A DNA stretch of 64,000 bases from Leclercia pneumoniae (GTDB lineage Bacteria; Pseudomonadota; Gammaproteobacteria; Enterobacterales; Enterobacteriaceae). The notes under the pieces are model-generated. The model was given only the letters and a program-made list of their open reading frames with translations, had not been told where the DNA came from and ran no database searches. The stretch lies in contig NZ_CP071383.1 of the NCBI RefSeq assembly GCF_017348915.1, forward strand, positions 3,596,001 through 3,660,000. Reading direction: 5' to 3'. Below, in pieces: positions 45,312 through 54,090 of this stretch. The stretch's first letter is position 1; every line of letters starts with the position of its first letter. Position numbers and translations under genes: made by a program.

Positions 45312-45360
45312 CTTAACTCTCCCTTTAATGTCGTTTCGCAATCCATTAAACAGGGTAAAC

Positions 45361-45377
45361 CTTAACAACTTCTTAAG
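45361..45377. promoter_or_regulatory. QseB/PmrA-type direct repeat between ygiW and qseB
   Basis: CTTAAC-N5-CTTAAG fits the PmrA-class box YTTAAK-N5-YTTAAK with one mismatch. QseB belongs to the same regulator subfamily and is known to bind such sites and to autoregulate. It lies 72 nt before the qseB ATG and 50 nt before the ygiW ATG. Confidence 0.6.
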
Positions 45378-45449
45378 GGGAAAATTTATTTATTTTTACT
45401 GTACAGCAGGCTGAAGCAGAGGGTTTACTGACGGCATCAAGGAGGGAAT

Positions 45450-46109
45450 ATGCGCATTTTACTGGTAGAAGATGACAAGCTTATCGGGGATGGCATCAAA
45501 GCAGGCCTCACCAAAATGGGCTTTAGCGTCGACTGGTTCACCGACGGCCACACCGGGCAGGCGGCGTTACTCAGCGCCCCTTACGACGCGGTGGTTTTAG
45601 ACCTGACTCTGCCAGGGATCGATGGGCTGGCGATCCTGCGCGCCTGGCGCGACCAGAGGCGCAGCGAGCCGGTGCTGATCCTCACCGCCCGCGATGCGCT
45701 TGAACAGCGTGTGGAGGGGTTACGCCTGGGGGCCGATGATTATCTTTGTAAGCCCTTTGCCCTTATCGAAGTCGCGGCCCGTCTGGAGGCGCTGGTGCGC
45801 CGCAGCCATGGTCAGAGCCAGAGCCTGCTTCAGCACGGCAAGGTGGCGCTGGATCCGGTCAGGCTGGTTGCGACGCTGGAGGGCGCTCCGCTGGTGCTGA
45901 AGCCGAAAGAGTTTGCCCTGCTGGAGCTCCTGCTGCGCAATGCCGGGCGCGTGTTACCACGTAAACAGATCGAAGAGAAGCTCTACACATGGGACGACGA
46001 CGTGTCGAGCAACGCCATTGAAGTGCATATTCATCATTTACGCCGCAAGCTCGGTAGCGAGTTTATCCGCACCGTGCATGGCATCGGTTATACCCTGGGT
46101 GACGCATGA
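45450..46109 (+). CDS. qseB: Response regulator QseB
   Basis: 219 residues, OmpR/PhoB class. The receiver domain has acidic residues E7/D8/D9, phospho-acceptor D51 ([12 protein letters not shown]), T79 and K101 ([10 protein letters not shown]). The winged-helix output domain runs from about 125 to 219 ([23 protein letters not shown]). GGAGGG precedes the ATG. It overlaps qseC by 4 nt. It controls flagellar and virulence genes in E. coli. Confidence 0.96.
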   Translation: MRILLVEDDKLIGDGIKAGLTKMGFSVDWFTDGHTGQAALLSAPYDAVVLDLTLPGIDGLAILRAWRDQRRSEPVLILTARDALEQRVEGLRLGADDYLCKPFALIEVAARLEALVRRSHGQSQSLLQHGKVALDPVRLVATLEGAPLVLKPKEFALLELLLRNAGRVLPRKQIEEKLYTWDDDVSSNAIEVHIHHLRRKLGSEFIRTVHGIGYTLGDA

Positions 46110-47455
46110 AACTGACCCAACGCCTGAGCCTGAAGCTGCGGCTCACCTTTCTCTTTCTGATACTGGCCCTGGCGGCCTGGCTGGCAGCAAGCGTGGTGGC
46201 CTGGCAGCAGACCACTGACAAGCTTGATAAGCTGTTCGATACCCAGCAGATGTTATTTGCTAAACGCCTGCTGACGATGGATCTCGATGAGCTAAACGCC
46301 TCTGCACGCCTGCGCGACGTGCCGGAAAAAGCCCGGCATGGTCATCTGGATGACGACGCCCTGGCGTTCGCCATCTTTACCCCTGAGGGGAAGCGGGTAC
46401 TACACGATGGGGAAAACGGGCAGGAGATCCCGTATCGCTGGCGGCGGGATGGCTTTACCAACGGACACCTCGAAGATGACAACGATGCGTGGCGCTTTCT
46501 GTGGCTGACCTCCCCGGATGGAAAATACCGTATTGTGGTGGGTCAGGAGTGGGAGTATCGCGAGGAGATGGCGCTGGAGGTGGTGACATCTCAGCTCACG
46601 CCGTGGCTGTTGGCCCTGCCCGTGATGCTGCTATTGCTTATCCTTCTGTTAAGCCGCGAGCTGAAGCCGCTGAAAAAGCTGGCGCAGACATTGCGTACAC
46701 GTTCACCCGATGCCACCGACAAGCTGCCGACGGAGGGGGTCCCCACGGAAGTACGGCCTCTTCTCGACGCGCTGAATCAACTGTTTGCCCGCACCCAGGC
46801 GATGATGAGCCGCGAGCGTCGCTTTACCTCAGATGCCGCCCACGAGCTACGCAGTCCGCTGGCCGCCCTGAAGGTACAGACCGACGTGGCGCAGCTCTCC
46901 CTTGACGACCCGCAGGCCCAGGAAAAAGCGCTGGCGCAGCTGCATGCCGGTATCGACCGCGCCTCCCGGCTGGTCGATCAACTCCTCACGCTGTCGCGTC
47001 TGGATTCGCTGGATAACCTGGACGGAGTAGAACCCCTCTTACTGGCTGATTTACTCCAGTCGGCGGTGATGGAGAGCTATCATCCGGCGCAGCAGGCGGG
47101 CATCGATCTACGTCTGCATATCAATGCACCAGAGGTGAAACGCATGGGGCAACAACTGCTCCTCAGTCTGCTGGTGCGTAATCTGCTGGATAACGCCATA
47201 CGTTACAGCCCGCGCGGTAGCGTCGTGGACGTGACGCTGGATAGCCGCAGCTTCATCGTGCGTGACAACGGCCCCGGTATCTCACCCGACGCGCTGGCGC
47301 GGATCGGTGAACGCTTTTATCGTCCGCCGGGACAGGATGCCACCGGCAGCGGGCTGGGCTTATCGATTGTGAAACGCATCGCCACCCTGCACGGAATGCA
47401 CGTCTCGCTGAGAAATGCAGCCGACGCTGGCGTTGAAGTCCAGATTAGCTGGTAA
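46106..47455 (+). CDS. qseC: Sensor histidine kinase QseC
   Basis: 449 residues. Membrane spans at about 12-33 and 163-183 flank a periplasmic sensor of about 130 residues. A HAMP-like region follows, then the phospho-acceptor H246 in [14 protein letters not shown] and the ATPase domain with [20 protein letters not shown] and GSGLGLSIV. It is reported to sense autoinducer-3/catecholamines in E. coli and also to dephosphorylate QseB. Confidence 0.96.
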   Translation: MKLTQRLSLKLRLTFLFLILALAAWLAASVVAWQQTTDKLDKLFDTQQMLFAKRLLTMDLDELNASARLRDVPEKARHGHLDDDALAFAIFTPEGKRVLHDGENGQEIPYRWRRDGFTNGHLEDDNDAWRFLWLTSPDGKYRIVVGQEWEYREEMALEVVTSQLTPWLLALPVMLLLLILLLSRELKPLKKLAQTLRTRSPDATDKLPTEGVPTEVRPLLDALNQLFARTQAMMSRERRFTSDAAHELRSPLAALKVQTDVAQLSLDDPQAQEKALAQLHAGIDRASRLVDQLLTLSRLDSLDNLDGVEPLLLADLLQSAVMESYHPAQQAGIDLRLHINAPEVKRMGQQLLLSLLVRNLLDNAIRYSPRGSVVDVTLDSRSFIVRDNGPGISPDALARIGERFYRPPGQDATGSGLGLSIVKRIATLHGMHVSLRNAADAGVEVQISW

Positions 47456-47462
47456 GCGATTA

Positions 47463-47477
47463 TTGCGTATAACGCAA
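47463..47477 (+). terminator. Small inverted repeat after qseC
   Basis: TTGCGT-ATA-ACGCAA is a 6-bp perfect stem 8 nt after the qseC stop, followed by a purine run rather than T. It is a possible weak terminator or an operator of mdaB. Confidence 0.35.
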
Positions 47478-47560
47478 AAGACTATGCACATTTTGCTTAT
47501 TTTTCCGCTCCGTCCTCGCGCGTAGAATACTCGGCATACTCTCACCACCGAGGACAAATA

Positions 47561-48142
47561 ATGAGCAACGTACTGATTATCAATGGCGCGAAAGAGTTCG
47601 CGCACTCAAAAGGCCAACTGAACGACACCCTGACCGAGGTCGCGGATGGTTTTCTGCGCGACGCCGGGCATGATGTTAAAGTCGTCCGCGCAGACGGCGA
47701 CTATGATGTGAAAACGGAAGTGCAGAACTTTCTCTGGGCCGATGTCGTTATCTGGCAGATGCCGGGCTGGTGGATGGGCGCGCCATGGACTGTGAAAAAG
47801 TATATGGATGACGTCTTCACCGAAGGTCACGGCTCCCTGTATGCCAGCGACGGCCGTACCCGTTCAGATGCGTCTAAAAAATATGGTTCAGGCGGCCTGA
47901 TTCAGGGCAAAAAGTATATGCTTTCCCTGACCTGGAATGCCCCGCTGGATGCCTTCACCGACCCGGATCAGTTCTTTGAAGGAGTAGGCGTAGACGGTGC
48001 CTATCTGCCTTTCCACAAAGCCAACCAGTTCCTCGGAATGGAAAGCCTGCCAACCTTTATCGTTAACGATGTCATTAAAATGCCTGACGTGCCGCGTTAT
48101 ATCGCAGAATATCGCAAGCATCTGGCGGAAATTTTTGCTTAA
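47561..48142 (+). CDS. mdaB: NADPH:quinone reductase MdaB
   Basis: 193 residues, the E. coli length. It is a flavodoxin-like FAD enzyme with an N-terminal LIINGAKEFAHSKGQLNDTL phosphate-binding region, the VVIWQMPGWWMGAPWTVKKY block and FEGVGVDGAYLPFHKANQF. It reduces quinones by two electrons, protecting against quinone redox cycling. ygiN follows by 29 nt and forms the matching quinol monooxygenase partner. Confidence 0.96.
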   Translation: MSNVLIINGAKEFAHSKGQLNDTLTEVADGFLRDAGHDVKVVRADGDYDVKTEVQNFLWADVVIWQMPGWWMGAPWTVKKYMDDVFTEGHGSLYASDGRTRSDASKKYGSGGLIQGKKYMLSLTWNAPLDAFTDPDQFFEGVGVDGAYLPFHKANQFLGMESLPTFIVNDVIKMPDVPRYIAEYRKHLAEIFA

Positions 48143-48171
48143 CTGGAAGCCTGTTATCAGGAGAAAATATC

Positions 48172-48486
48172 ATGCTTACCATTATTGCTGAAATCCGCAC
48201 CCGCCCTGGTCAACACCACCGCCAGGCGGTCTTGGATCAGTTTGCAAAAATTATCCCCACCGTTTTGCAAGAAGAGGGCTGCCACGGCTATGCGCCGATG
48301 GTGGATGCTGCTACCAGCGCCAGCTTCCAGGCCACCGCGCCAGACTCCATTATCATGGTAGAACAGTGGGAAACCGTGGCCCATCTTGAAGCCCACCTGC
48401 AGACGCCGCACATGAAAGCCTGGAGCGATGCCGTTAAAGGTGATGTGCTGGAAACGCACATTCGCATCCTCGAGCCTGCGGCTTGA
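48172..48486 (+). CDS. ygiN: Quinol monooxygenase YgiN
   Basis: 104 residues, a single ABM (antibiotic biosynthesis monooxygenase) domain: MLTIIAEIRTRPGQHHRQAV, EEGCHGYAPMVDA and VEQWETVAHLEAHLQTPHM. In E. coli YgiN oxidises menadiol and forms a cycle with MdaB. AGGAG lies upstream of the ATG. Confidence 0.95.
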   Translation: MLTIIAEIRTRPGQHHRQAVLDQFAKIIPTVLQEEGCHGYAPMVDAATSASFQATAPDSIIMVEQWETVAHLEAHLQTPHMKAWSDAVKGDVLETHIRILEPAA

Positions 48487-48495
48487 TGTAATCCT

Positions 48496-48529
48496 AATCA
48501 GTCTTCGCCCTCATCGGTGAAGACTGATT
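48496..48529 (+). terminator. Terminator after mdaB-ygiN
   Basis: AATCAGTCTTC and GAAGACTGATT form an 11-bp perfect stem with a 12-nt loop, 9 nt after the ygiN stop; the flank AACTTTCCCTTT is partly T-rich. Confidence 0.7.
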
Positions 48530-48586
48530 AACTTTCCCTTTGCCTGCTATGCTTATTCTGTCTTCATATCTAACAGGAGGGGTAGT

Positions 48587-49027
48587 ATGGGCATTTTTAA
48601 CTTCGTTAAAGAAGCAGGTGAAAAACTCTGGGACAATTTGACGGACCATAAAAACCAGGGCGAAAAAGTCACCGAACATCTCAAAAAACTCAACATACCT
48701 GGCGCCGAGAAGGTTCAGGTCAACGTCACCGACGGTAAAGCCAGCGTGACCGGCGATGGCCTCACCCAGGAGCAGAAAGAGAAGATTCAGGTTGCCGTAG
48801 GTAACATTGCGGGCGTTAGCGAAGTGGAAAACAACATCACCGCTTCCGATACCAAAGATGAAGCCACCTACTACACGGTAAAATCGGGCGATACCCTGAG
48901 CGCCATCTCCAAAACCGTGTACGGCGATGCCAATCAGTACAACAAAATCTTCGAGGCTAACCGCCCGATGCTCTCCAGCCCCGACAAAATCTACCCGGGT
49001 CAGACGCTGCGTATTCCTAAAGCATAA
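48587..49027 (+). CDS. BON-LysM protein, paralogue or relocated homologue of Kbp/YgaU
   Basis: 146 residues. The N-terminus [17 protein letters not shown] matches the Kbp start. A BON domain (about 25-85) has [18 protein letters not shown] and [15 protein letters not shown]-terminal LysM domain (about 95-144) has [18 protein letters not shown] and [13 protein letters not shown]. coli Kbp (YgaU, 149 residues) binds potassium ions and has no signal peptide, like this one. The gene lies after ygiN, which is not the E. coli place of ygaU, so it is either a second copy or relocated. AGGAGGGG precedes the ATG. Confidence 0.85.
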   Translation: MGIFNFVKEAGEKLWDNLTDHKNQGEKVTEHLKKLNIPGAEKVQVNVTDGKASVTGDGLTQEQKEKIQVAVGNIAGVSEVENNITASDTKDEATYYTVKSGDTLSAISKTVYGDANQYNKIFEANRPMLSSPDKIYPGQTLRIPKA

Positions 49028-49066
49028 CGTCTGAGGCTATCGGTTCACGTCGCACAGAGGAACAGG

Positions 49067-49594
49067 ATGAAAATTGCGTGTCTGGGTTGGGGTTCGTTAA
49101 TCTGGAAAAGCGGCGCGTTACCTGTCGCCGGAGAGTGGCAAACCGACGGGCCTTCCCTGCCCGTCGAGTTTTGCCGGGTGAGCGATGGCGGCGAACTGGC
49201 GACCGCCATCTGCATGAATGCGCCTGCTGTACCGGTGCTCTGGGCATGGCTGGATACAGACCAGTTGAGTCTCGCCTGCCAGGCTTTGCGCGCACGTGAA
49301 GGGATACCGGAGGAGCGCTGCGATGGCATTGGTTCGCTGCTGATAGCGGGTCGCCATGTGGGCGAGCTATCGACCTGGGCCGCACAGCGAGACATCGAGG
49401 CGGTTATCTGGACCGGACTACCGCCCCGCAGCGCGTCGCTGGAAGGCCGGGTGCCAACCGCGGACGAGGCTATCGCTTATCTGGATAGCCTCAGCGGCGA
49501 GACCCGCAGCCATGCAAAGGATTACATGCGCCGCGTGCCGTCTCAGATCGATACGCCCTATCGGCGCGTCATTAAAGAGGTACTGGGGTGGTAA
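49067..49594 (+). CDS. Gamma-glutamylcyclotransferase-like fold protein (uncertain)
   Basis: 175 residues with no signal peptide. The N-terminus KIACLGWGSLIWKSGALP resembles the YGSL-type substrate-binding loop of the GGCT fold, here W-G-S-L-I-W, with PVEFCRVSDGGELA continuing as in that fold. A conserved late block, AIAYLDSLSGETRSHAKDYM and SQIDTPYRRVIKEVLGW, completes it. I cannot name a reaction; a catalytic glutamate equivalent was not identified with certainty. AGGAACAGG is upstream of the ATG. It is convergent with the GH88 gene. Confidence 0.55.
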   Translation: MKIACLGWGSLIWKSGALPVAGEWQTDGPSLPVEFCRVSDGGELATAICMNAPAVPVLWAWLDTDQLSLACQALRAREGIPEERCDGIGSLLIAGRHVGELSTWAAQRDIEAVIWTGLPPRSASLEGRVPTADEAIAYLDSLSGETRSHAKDYMRRVPSQIDTPYRRVIKEVLGW

Positions 49595-49616
49595 CACCCC
49601 AGCCTGTTACCAGTAC
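49580..49616. terminator. Convergent terminator with mutually exclusive stems
   Basis: CTGGGGTG-GTAA-CACCCCAG (49583-49602) is an 8-bp stem with a GNRA tetraloop. GGTAACA/TGTTACC (49590-49611) and GTACTGG/CCAGTAC (49580-49616) are alternative stems using overlapping bases. The region spans both convergent stop codons (49594 and 49607). Confidence 0.6.
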
Positions 49617-50794
49617 AGCTTCCAGCTCTGCGTAAAGCGCACCAGCGCCTCTACATAGAAGTAATCCCCCCAGCTCGCACACTCATCCACCCCTTTATTG
49701 CTTGCCAGGTGATAAACAGAGTGCTTCAGCAGGCCCGTCCCCTTCTCCTCTTTGCCCATCAGGTAGTGCTTCGTCAGTGACGACATGATCCCTTTTGCCC
49801 AGGCCAGATAACGCTCCCGGTCCGGATCGGTGGCTGGCAGATGTTTCACCAGCTCCAGCAGGCCGCATACCGCGATAGCCGCCGAGGAGGAGTCACGCAG
49901 CGCGTCGGTTCCGACCAGCGCCAGATCCCAGTGGCAGACATAGTCTTCCGGAAGCCGATTAAGGAAATAGTTTGCCAGCCGTTTTGACAGGTCAATCATC
50001 GCCGCGTCGCCGGTATAGATATAGCTCAGCAGGAAGCCGTAAATTCCCCACGCCTGGCCGCGCGACCAGCACGAATCGTCGGCGTAGCCCTGCTGAGTAT
50101 TGCCATAACGCGCCGCGCCGGTGTTAACGTCCATATAGTAGGTATGGAAGGTCGAGGCATCTTCACGGATCAACCAGGTCGCCGCCTGCATGACGTGGGC
50201 TTTCGCGGCATCGGCAAAGCGCGGATCGCCTGTCTGTTCCGTCGCCCAGTAGAGGAGCGGCAGATTCATATTGCAATCGATGATCATCCGTCCGGCTTGA
50301 TCCGGATCGGTCAGATCGCCCCACGCCTGTATGATCTTCGCCTTGTCATGGAAACGCTCCAGCAGCGCCTCTGCCGCCAGCAGCGAGAAGCCACGCGCTT
50401 CGCGGTTTCCCGTCAACCGCCAGGCCGCGACGCAGGAGAGCGTATAGAGAAAACCGAGATCGTGGGTATTGGTATCATTGCGCCCGGCGATACGCAGACC
50501 AAACGAACGGACGTGTTTCTCGGCCATGGCGCGGTATTTCTCTTCACCGCTCATCTCCCACGCCAGCCAAAGCTGCCCGGTCCAGAAGCTGGTGGTCCAC
50601 TCCACGTTGTCGGTCAGCGGGTAATAGCCCTCCTGGCAGGTTTCTGCCGGAAACTGCTCGCCAAAGGTTTCTAAATGACGGCCAATCAGTTCCAGAACAT
50701 GGCTGCGGGCTGAGCGTAATTCATCGCTGAATGCCCTCTCGTCTACAGGCTCGGCAATCCCGGTCAGGCGCTCAAGGGCAATCTGATTTAACAT
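49607..50794 (-). CDS. Glycoside hydrolase family 88 (unsaturated glucuronyl hydrolase)
   Basis: 395 residues, an (alpha/alpha)6-barrel enzyme. The two catalytic aspartates of the family are seen: D112 in NTHDLGFLYTL and D173 in MIIDCNMNLPLLYWA. Aromatic substrate blocks are NVEWTTSFWTGQLWLAWE and GYADDSCWSRGQAWGIYGF. No signal peptide, so it acts in the cytoplasm on imported oligosaccharides that carry a 4,5-unsaturated uronic acid end made by a polysaccharide lyase. It is the third gene of a DUF2264-permease-GH88 operon, 27 nt after the permease. Which glycan (glycosaminoglycan or pectin-derived) cannot be told. Confidence 0.88.
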   Translation of the reverse strand: MLNQIALERLTGIAEPVDERAFSDELRSARSHVLELIGRHLETFGEQFPAETCQEGYYPLTDNVEWTTSFWTGQLWLAWEMSGEEKYRAMAEKHVRSFGLRIAGRNDTNTHDLGFLYTLSCVAAWRLTGNREARGFSLLAAEALLERFHDKAKIIQAWGDLTDPDQAGRMIIDCNMNLPLLYWATEQTGDPRFADAAKAHVMQAATWLIREDASTFHTYYMDVNTGAARYGNTQQGYADDSCWSRGQAWGIYGFLLSYIYTGDAAMIDLSKRLANYFLNRLPEDYVCHWDLALVGTDALRDSSSAAIAVCGLLELVKHLPATDPDRERYLAWAKGIMSSLTKHYLMGKEEKGTGLLKHSVYHLASNKGVDECASWGDYFYVEALVRFTQSWKLYW

Positions 50795-50821
50795 ATTTGG
50801 TTCCTTCTTTAACGGCGTAAA

Positions 50822-52075
50822 TTAGCGAGTTGAATGCTGTTCTGCGACGTTAAGCGGCTGCGCACTGCGCCATTTGCTTTGGCAGGCGGATAACGTAAAG
50901 GCAGAAATCAGCGTAAAGGTCAGCGCCGTGGCACCCATGATGATGTAGGTCTGCTCGAAGCCAATGCGGTCGTACATATAGCCAGCCGGCGAAGAGACCA
51001 CCACATTCCCGACGTACAACATCGCCTGATACCCCAACAAATACATGGTGGCATTGACGCGTTTATCGAAATGCTCGGCGATATATTTAAAGACCGATAC
51101 CAGCAGCAGACAGATTTCCAGGCCATAGAGCGGCTTGAGAACAGAAATTAATAGATGTGAGTCGCAGATGCCGGAAATAATCAGGCGTGCCCCGACCACC
51201 AGCCCGACAATTAATAATCCCCGTTTTGCGCCAATAAAGTTCACAAACAGCGGGATCACCATATACATGACAAATTCCATCCCTGACTGCACGGTGCCCA
51301 GATAACCAAATACCGCGTTGCCCTGGTGAATATCATCGAAGAAGGTGACGAAATAACGCGAGAACTGCTGCTCGGCGATAAACATCATCCAGGCTACGCC
51401 CGCCACGTAAAGACAGAATGCCCAGAACTTGCGGTTGCGCAGCAGCGCATAGACATCCGCCGGGGCAATTTTCTCTTTGGTCAGCACGTCGCCGGCATGG
51501 ACGGAGTTAGTGTTCACTTTCAGTTTCAGCAGCACAATCAGCATGATCACAGAGGCCACGCTGCCCATAATAAAGTTATATGCCGGAGAAAGGTTAAACA
51601 GCAGGCCCGAGAATGACGAGGCTACCGCCCAGCCGAGCGATCCCCACATGCGGATCTGGCCAAATTCCATGCCGTTCAGGCGGCTAAAGCGGTCGGAATA
51701 GGATTCGCACGCCGCCACGCCCGCATACCAGGCAAAGCTTAAATAGAGTGCCCCGATAATAATCCCCAACAGGGTGTTGGACATTAGCAGCGGCTGATAA
51801 ACGTAAATAAAGAACGGGGCCATCAGCGCAGACATCGCCACCACAAAATAGAGCAGATATTTGCTCATGCCGATCTTATCGAGAATATAGCCATAGATAG
51901 GTTTCAAAATGACGGAGAAGATGCCGTTCACCGCAAATACCGTGCCGATGACCGAACCGCTCAAATTCGCCTTTTGTCCTAGCCAGATAGCCAGCAAGCC
52001 AATACTTGCGGACCAGGTAAAGAAATAGAGAAAAATAAAACTACTGATTTTGTAATATTCAATTCTGTTATTCAT
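50822..52075 (-). CDS. MFS oligosaccharide:H+ symporter (LacY/RafB family)
   Basis: 417 residues with twelve membrane spans. The N-terminus YYKISSFIFLYFFTWSASIG, the loop GYILDKIGMSKYLLYFVVAM and MEFGQIRMWGSLGWAVASSF resemble the LacY/RafB/CscB family (for example the FGxxRMWGSLGWA motif). It probably brings the unsaturated oligosaccharide across the inner membrane for GH88. It lies between DUF2264 (31 nt upstream) and GH88 (27 nt downstream) on the same strand. Confidence 0.88.
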   Translation of the reverse strand: MNNRIEYYKISSFIFLYFFTWSASIGLLAIWLGQKANLSGSVIGTVFAVNGIFSVILKPIYGYILDKIGMSKYLLYFVVAMSALMAPFFIYVYQPLLMSNTLLGIIIGALYLSFAWYAGVAACESYSDRFSRLNGMEFGQIRMWGSLGWAVASSFSGLLFNLSPAYNFIMGSVASVIMLIVLLKLKVNTNSVHAGDVLTKEKIAPADVYALLRNRKFWAFCLYVAGVAWMMFIAEQQFSRYFVTFFDDIHQGNAVFGYLGTVQSGMEFVMYMVIPLFVNFIGAKRGLLIVGLVVGARLIISGICDSHLLISVLKPLYGLEICLLLVSVFKYIAEHFDKRVNATMYLLGYQAMLYVGNVVVSSPAGYMYDRIGFEQTYIIMGATALTFTLISAFTLSACQSKWRSAQPLNVAEQHSTR

Positions 52076-52106
52076 ACCATCCTCGCCGACATTCAGGTGC
52101 AGGGCT

Positions 52107-53924
52107 TTATAAAATGAACGACAGCTGACGTTCGCTTCCGGGCTGGCTGATTACGGCCTGCCGGTTATTGATTTCCAGCCGCGGGGGTTCCCCGTGGTTG
52201 ACAGGCGCTCCGCTGGCAAACACGGCGCAGCAGAGCCAGCTCTCACCGTGAGCAATCTCGCCGGTAAGGAGCGGGATAGCGGCACATTCCGGGAACATGA
52301 CGCTGCTGTTTGGCGGAGTGACAATACTTTCCGCACGGCGATGGATGACCGGTGAGAGATCGACGATCCGGCTCATGCCGTTATCCGCCACCAGGCTCAC
52401 CCCGCGCTCGTCGGCCTGCGGCTCGGTTTTGCGTACCGCAAAGCCCCCTTCCGCCGTTTGCAATGTCCGTGCGCTGTTAATGCGATGCAGACGAAGGTGC
52501 CATTCGCCAAACGGGATCAGCCAGGTGTCGACATGCACGTCATGCCACGGCGACCAGCGTGAAAAGATGACGTTCTCATCAACGCGAACCTCCTCGCAGT
52601 CGCGGCGGCCGCGGTAGTAGTTATCGCCGTCGGCCAGCAGGAGCATGGAGTCGCTGGCCGCATGCTTAAGACCATAGCGCCCACGCTCGATGGTGAAGCC
52701 AAAGCGGCTGGAGTAGGCAAATTTGGTGTATTTCGCCTCGGTATTAACGTAATTATTCAGCTCCAGCTGCCCGGCAGTGAGCAGGGTGACATGCTGCGAC
52801 TGTGGCGCGTGAATGAGGATCTGCTGGGCCTTCGGGAGCACGCGCTTTTCAGCCAGCGGCGGCAGCGGTTGCTCTTCCGCCTGCCAGAACGGGTGCGCTT
52901 CAGGCAATGCCAGAATCAGCATCGTTTTCAACGCCCAGTAAGGCGAGCCGGGGGAATTGTAGTCTTCACACATCGCCAGGTTGGGGTAAGCAAACCCGAG
53001 CGTCAGGATCCCGTCGCGATCGGTAATCGGCTGCTGTTGCCACCAGCGCAGATGGCGCAGGATGATCCCCTTTACGATGCCGGGGGTGAACACCTCCAGC
53101 CCGGAGAATGCCACTGCGCTCCAGAAGGCGACCATCGCGAAGCGGTAGGTCAGGCTGCGGCCGAACGGAATCGACGCGCCATCGGCGGCAGACATAAAGA
53201 TAAAATCGTCCGCAAAGAGGCGGGAACGCTCGCGCAGCACGGCGGCCCGCTCGTCATCACCGCTGAGTGTGGCGTAGATAAGGCCGTAAAAGTGGAACGC
53301 CATCGAGATGTAATAATCTTTCGGACGGCCAGCACCGTCGGAGTACCAGCCGTCGCCGAGGTAGTAGGCATCCATCATCGCAAAACGGCGATCGATGGCG
53401 GACTGATCGTACGGTAGCCCGGCGCGTTTAAAACCGAGCTGAACCATAATGGCGAAATAGTTCCAGTTGCTGTCGGGCATCTCCGCGTCGGTGATCTGGT
53501 TTAACCAGGCGTGCAGGTTCATGACCTCGCGCTCGCTAAACAGGTCGGTGAGCTTCTCCTGTAATAACGTAAGCCCCAGACCGTAGGCCGCCATCTCTAC
53601 CAGCCGCTGATCGTAAGGGGCAGTTTCTCCCCAGTAGTCCGGGTGCGTCGGATCGGTGCCAATGCGCATAGCGTTGATATATTTGTCGCTAAAGGGGGTG
53701 GTGTCCCCTCCTGCCATCAATGGAAACAGCCCCCACAGCACGCGGGAAAGCCCCTCCATTTCGGCAATGTCTGTTGCGTAGTGCGCGCTGGTTTTCCCCA
53801 GCGAAAAGCGCGAACGCCCGGCCGGAAACTGTTTATCCAGCGCGCTCAGCATCCCATTCAGGGCCGTAACCAGATCCTGACGGGAAGACAACGGATTTGA
53901 TTTTTCTTGCTCTACCGCCCACAT
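52107..53924 (-). CDS. DUF2264 family protein
   Basis: 605 residues from the ATG at 53924, chosen because GAGGG lies 7-8 nt upstream and a -10/CRP arrangement fits this start; the frame is open 24 codons further. The N-terminal ~370 residues look like an all-helical toroid (LVEMAAYGLGLTLLQEKLTD, NWNYFAIMVQLGFKRAGLPY, DGWYSDGAGRPKDYYISMAF), followed by a beta-rich C-terminal half, which is the DUF2264 layout. No signal peptide, hence cytoplasmic. The family has no established reaction. The architecture recalls heparinase-type lyases, and the partners (LacY-like permease and GH88) suggest it processes the same imported oligosaccharide. Confidence 0.82.
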   Translation of the reverse strand: MWAVEQEKSNPLSSRQDLVTALNGMLSALDKQFPAGRSRFSLGKTSAHYATDIAEMEGLSRVLWGLFPLMAGGDTTPFSDKYINAMRIGTDPTHPDYWGETAPYDQRLVEMAAYGLGLTLLQEKLTDLFSEREVMNLHAWLNQITDAEMPDSNWNYFAIMVQLGFKRAGLPYDQSAIDRRFAMMDAYYLGDGWYSDGAGRPKDYYISMAFHFYGLIYATLSGDDERAAVLRERSRLFADDFIFMSAADGASIPFGRSLTYRFAMVAFWSAVAFSGLEVFTPGIVKGIILRHLRWWQQQPITDRDGILTLGFAYPNLAMCEDYNSPGSPYWALKTMLILALPEAHPFWQAEEQPLPPLAEKRVLPKAQQILIHAPQSQHVTLLTAGQLELNNYVNTEAKYTKFAYSSRFGFTIERGRYGLKHAASDSMLLLADGDNYYRGRRDCEEVRVDENVIFSRWSPWHDVHVDTWLIPFGEWHLRLHRINSARTLQTAEGGFAVRKTEPQADERGVSLVADNGMSRIVDLSPVIHRRAESIVTPPNSSVMFPECAAIPLLTGEIAHGESWLCCAVFASGAPVNHGEPPRLEINNRQAVISQPGSERQLSFIL

Positions 53925-53953
53925 ACGCTTGCCCTCGTAATCAACTGCGGCAA

Positions 53954-53959
53954 AGCATA
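53954..53959 (-). promoter_or_regulatory. Candidate -10 element of the DUF2264-permease-GH88 operon
   Basis: TATGCT on the minus strand (4 of 6 to TATAAT), giving a start site near 53947. No good -35 is seen, which fits activator dependence; the CRP site centre is about 42 bp upstream of that start. Confidence 0.4.
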
Positions 53960-53981
53960 GTGAATCCGTCGGGCGCAGAAA

Positions 53982-53997
53982 TGTTAGCCCGGTCACA
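53982..53997. promoter_or_regulatory. CRP-cAMP binding site of the uronide cassette
   Basis: TGTTA-GCCCGG-TCACA matches the CRP consensus TGTGA-N6-TCACA at 9 of 10 bases. It lies between the divergent DUF2264 and AraC genes, centred about 65 nt before the DUF2264 ATG. With the -10 at 53954-53959 it has class II geometry (near -42). Catabolite control of a sugar operon is expected. Confidence 0.65.
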
Positions 53998-54090
53998 GGA
54001 GTGAGAGATGAATGAACTCCCCGTTGAGAAAATTTAAAAAGGTGGTTTATAACGACGTAGAGAGGGGTAAAAATTGAGTTTTATTGCACT

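Noticed and set aside
47480-47560. marbox-like GCACATTTTGC upstream of mdaB
   Set aside because: Only part of the mar/sox/rob consensus is matched, with mismatches in both the A-Y-N start and the AAA block; too weak to call.
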